A stretch of DNA of 64,000 bases from an uncultured Oscillospiraceae bacterium. GTDB taxonomy: Bacteria; Bacillota; Clostridia; Oscillospirales; Oscillospiraceae. Shown in pieces: positions 62,901-64,000 of the stretch (position 1 is its first letter; each line of letters opens with the position of its first letter). The translations under genes were made by a program, and so were the position numbers. Below the pieces are notes generated by a model. It was not told the DNA's origin, searched no databases, and saw nothing but the letters and a program-made list of their open reading frames with translations. The stretch is from NCBI GenBank assembly GCA_950097245.1, contig CATNCS010000001.1:51238-115237 (forward strand). The letters are read 5' to 3'.

Positions 62901-64000
62901 CTTGTGGTAAACATCGCTATCGCCGCCGCCGGTCCTCGACTTCTCAAGGCCGTAGACGTCCAGGCTGACCTCGTCCCGCTTCTCGTTGTAGTCGGAGGTG
63001 GCCTTGGCCAGGTAGGTGTTGATCACAGAGACCCAAACCCGGCCGCGGGTCAGGCCGTTGTTCAGCAGGGTGGCGTCGGGGTCCACAAAGACCTGGGTCA
63101 GCACGCCCTTGCCGGTCCGGCCCACGCCGGTCTTGTTGGTCCGGGTCATGTTGTTCTCGGTGAAGTAGGACTGCGCATTGGCACCCTTCAGCACGGTCTC
63201 ATGCACGGTGGTGCCGGTCTTGCCGTCGATATCCACACCGTCGATGGTGATGACAAAGTCGTAATCCTTAATGGTGTCGGAGCCCAGCAGGTCGTACAGG
63301 TCCTTGCCCTGGACCTCAACGGTCCACTCCTGCTTCAGCAGCTCCTTCTTCATGTAGGTGCCGATTTCCTTGCCGTCGTACTCCCACATACGGGAGGGCC
63401 GGCCGAAATCGTCCTTGCGGCCGTCATACAGCTTCAGGTCGCCGTTGTACAGGCGCTCGCCCAGCTCCACGATGTAGCCTTCGTTGGTGGAGCCGATGGA
63501 GGTGGCCCGCAGGGCGCTGATGGCCCGGGCGAAGTCCTTGTTGCTGGTGACGCTCACGTAGTTGACCTTACCGGTGGTAGCCAGCACGGTGCCGTCGGGA
63601 TTCAGGAAGGTGGTGGTGTTGCCGTCGGGCTCCACAACCGCGCTCTGCAGGGCGTTCAGAACCATCTGAGCCACCTGGTCACGGGTCATGGGGGAGTCGG
63701 CATTGGCGTCCACGCCGTCAAAGATGCCGATCTTGTTGCCCTGGGTCACGGTGGCCAGAATCCAACCGTCAGCCACATCGTTGGAATACTGGAAGTAGCC
63801 CAGTGCCCGCATGAGCATCATGGCGGCCTCCACGGCGGTCACAGAGGAGCCGGGATCGTAGATGCCGTCACCACGGCCGGACAGGATCTTGTTGGCGTAG
63901 CAGGCGCCAACGTAACCACGAGCCCAGTCGTAGACGTCGTTAAAGGGACATGCGGCGGAGTAGTAGTTGTAGTCCAGGTTCAGCAGCTTGCCCATGACAA
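59967..64000 (-). CDS. Giant SLH-domain S-layer-type protein (paralog 2; N-terminus off window end)
   Basis: MGKLLNLDYNYYSAACPFNDVYDWARGYVGACYANKILSGRGDGIYDPGSSVTAVEAAMMLMRALGY... near-identical to paralog 1 in the SLH region, then divergent. Confidence 0.92.
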   Translation of the reverse strand, partial: VMGKLLNLDYNYYSAACPFNDVYDWARGYVGACYANKILSGRGDGIYDPGSSVTAVEAAMMLMRALGYFQYSNDVADGWILATVTQGNKIGIFDGVDANADSPMTRDQVAQMVLNALQSAVVEPDGNTTTFLNPDGTVLATTGKVNYVSVTSNKDFARAISALRATSIGSTNEGYIVELGERLYNGDLKLYDGRKDDFGRPSRMWEYDGKEIGTYMKKELLKQEWTVEVQGKDLYDLLGSDTIKDYDFVITIDGVDIDGKTGTTVHETVLKGANAQSYFTENNMTRTNKTGVGRTGKGVLTQVFVDPDATLLNNGLTRGRVWVSVINTYLAKATSDYNEKRDEVSLDVYGLEKSRTGGGDSDVYHKDYTTGAYAAAQAGKQYEPLKIAGEDFAVAETMKKDDIVLVTESNGEIITVVEPQVISAATLSEFSKNKYVINDGTKYEYDTTIDYDPDVLDDYTGASATQQLKDTSYNLYLDPYGYLIGIEVVDAVKNYIFLTGIDQGSSNLNAKTSDAAGILTDGTFVNFRMNMTDSRAVTDVYGETVHKAGSTADGGATTTKGRFQGHALWNTWCTYTVDKDGVYTLTEVGDYNSTTGNKPAKAGQFADLTSNAASKSIDTKHVSLKGDTNKYVYGNDNSVYIMAEVKEVTSKNKIYKEFPIPNSSTVGANTANATLAEESPVIVISGVDSMGTGVDNVKIETLADTTAIKNAARTGSTAKAYPGYIYTLFDNDGYVIAAVILGEDSGASKNLVYSHKGSVESERYNSSSDDWTWTRYVISNGEEILLTQNGDKVNPANSIYRMYANTWYEVTYKADGTVKDVEYAYFNDAGKNVGKSSGTVNQVDGPALSESYVANNVKGEFVNHIEFLEKTMEDNSKTVLYEEVWGNKEDETGADKSMTADTTTGYGSTSTAKAAMGENNAPSLKGSTLYVDTAASKGFYVHKDVKSVLIQSNNGKTTESYGSGTADLEGFLGDLNYDETAGTYQFKISAILVDGRATVVVIHDWNATGIDTGDKDRNPGEGETGEGVEIYVNFYTDVDHKTGNKAPKKAMPLKKAASSTGRLVLEAADLTDYLPEGYVVDTSKTLLPLSLEKKGTGDGYAEADVQVKRVTRNLKLPEGWKAEWDAKADLGIAAEAGKTAGAGGETIAVPLGADVKVTPKTGDQAATHYLYNPYVDEAKQMQANATAADIATAWGTFEMTDNAELKADKYAKLVVENDVTNTASTALPSADTGDAFNGKDITATLKSGGTKIGSDTFVKATDTVVITIATTADAGTKTAGAVDATGAFDVAGITVAELEDVMANDAAFDSADANKKDITFTVSGAPSAGTGTATLTVTLKDAD

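Noticed and set aside
1-64000. tRNA, rRNA, tmRNA, SRP or RNase P RNA genes
   Set aside because: No cloverleaf/TTCGANNC pattern with acceptor pairing or conserved rRNA/tmRNA segments recognised on reading; tRNAscan-SE/Infernal would be needed to exclude them.

Overview
High-GC, gene-dense chromosomal window. Gene families, codon usage and repeat types suggest a Clostridia/Oscillospiraceae-like Firmicute (inference only). Housekeeping blocks: rimP-nusA-rnpM(ylxR)-ylxQ-infB, pyrC-pyrF-(zinc ribbon)-pyrK-pyrD, a TPP-riboswitch thiT, gdhA, prfB, ilvE and nadE. Accessory content: a class B sortase next to a large adhesin with an SPQTG-type sorting signal, a complete TolC/MFP/RND tripartite efflux operon with a TetR regulator, and two giant paralogous SLH/S-layer-type proteins, each facing a phage-tail-like cassette with a conserved head and a diverged tail. 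Most interesting observations: (1) at least four, probably five, type I toxin-antitoxin-like loci, each a 26-31 aa one-TM peptide facing a convergent antisense promoter. Three are Fst/par-like paralogs that share a bidirectional terminator and carry direct repeats at the two RNA 5' ends; (2) three tandem GEMM/cyclic-di-GMP-I-type riboswitch aptamers in a ~620-nt leader upstream of the sortase-linked adhesin, two of them sharing nucleotides; (3) a family of palindromic intercistronic repeats (GTAGGGGCGG...CCGCCCCTAC) placed right after stop codons inside operons; (4) a ribbon-helix-helix gene whose promoter and Shine-Dalgarno imply a non-canonical start codon; (5) several divergent HTH/RHH loci with perfect inverted-repeat operators over the promoter. 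All calls come from reading the sequence and the supplied ORF track. No database searches were run.
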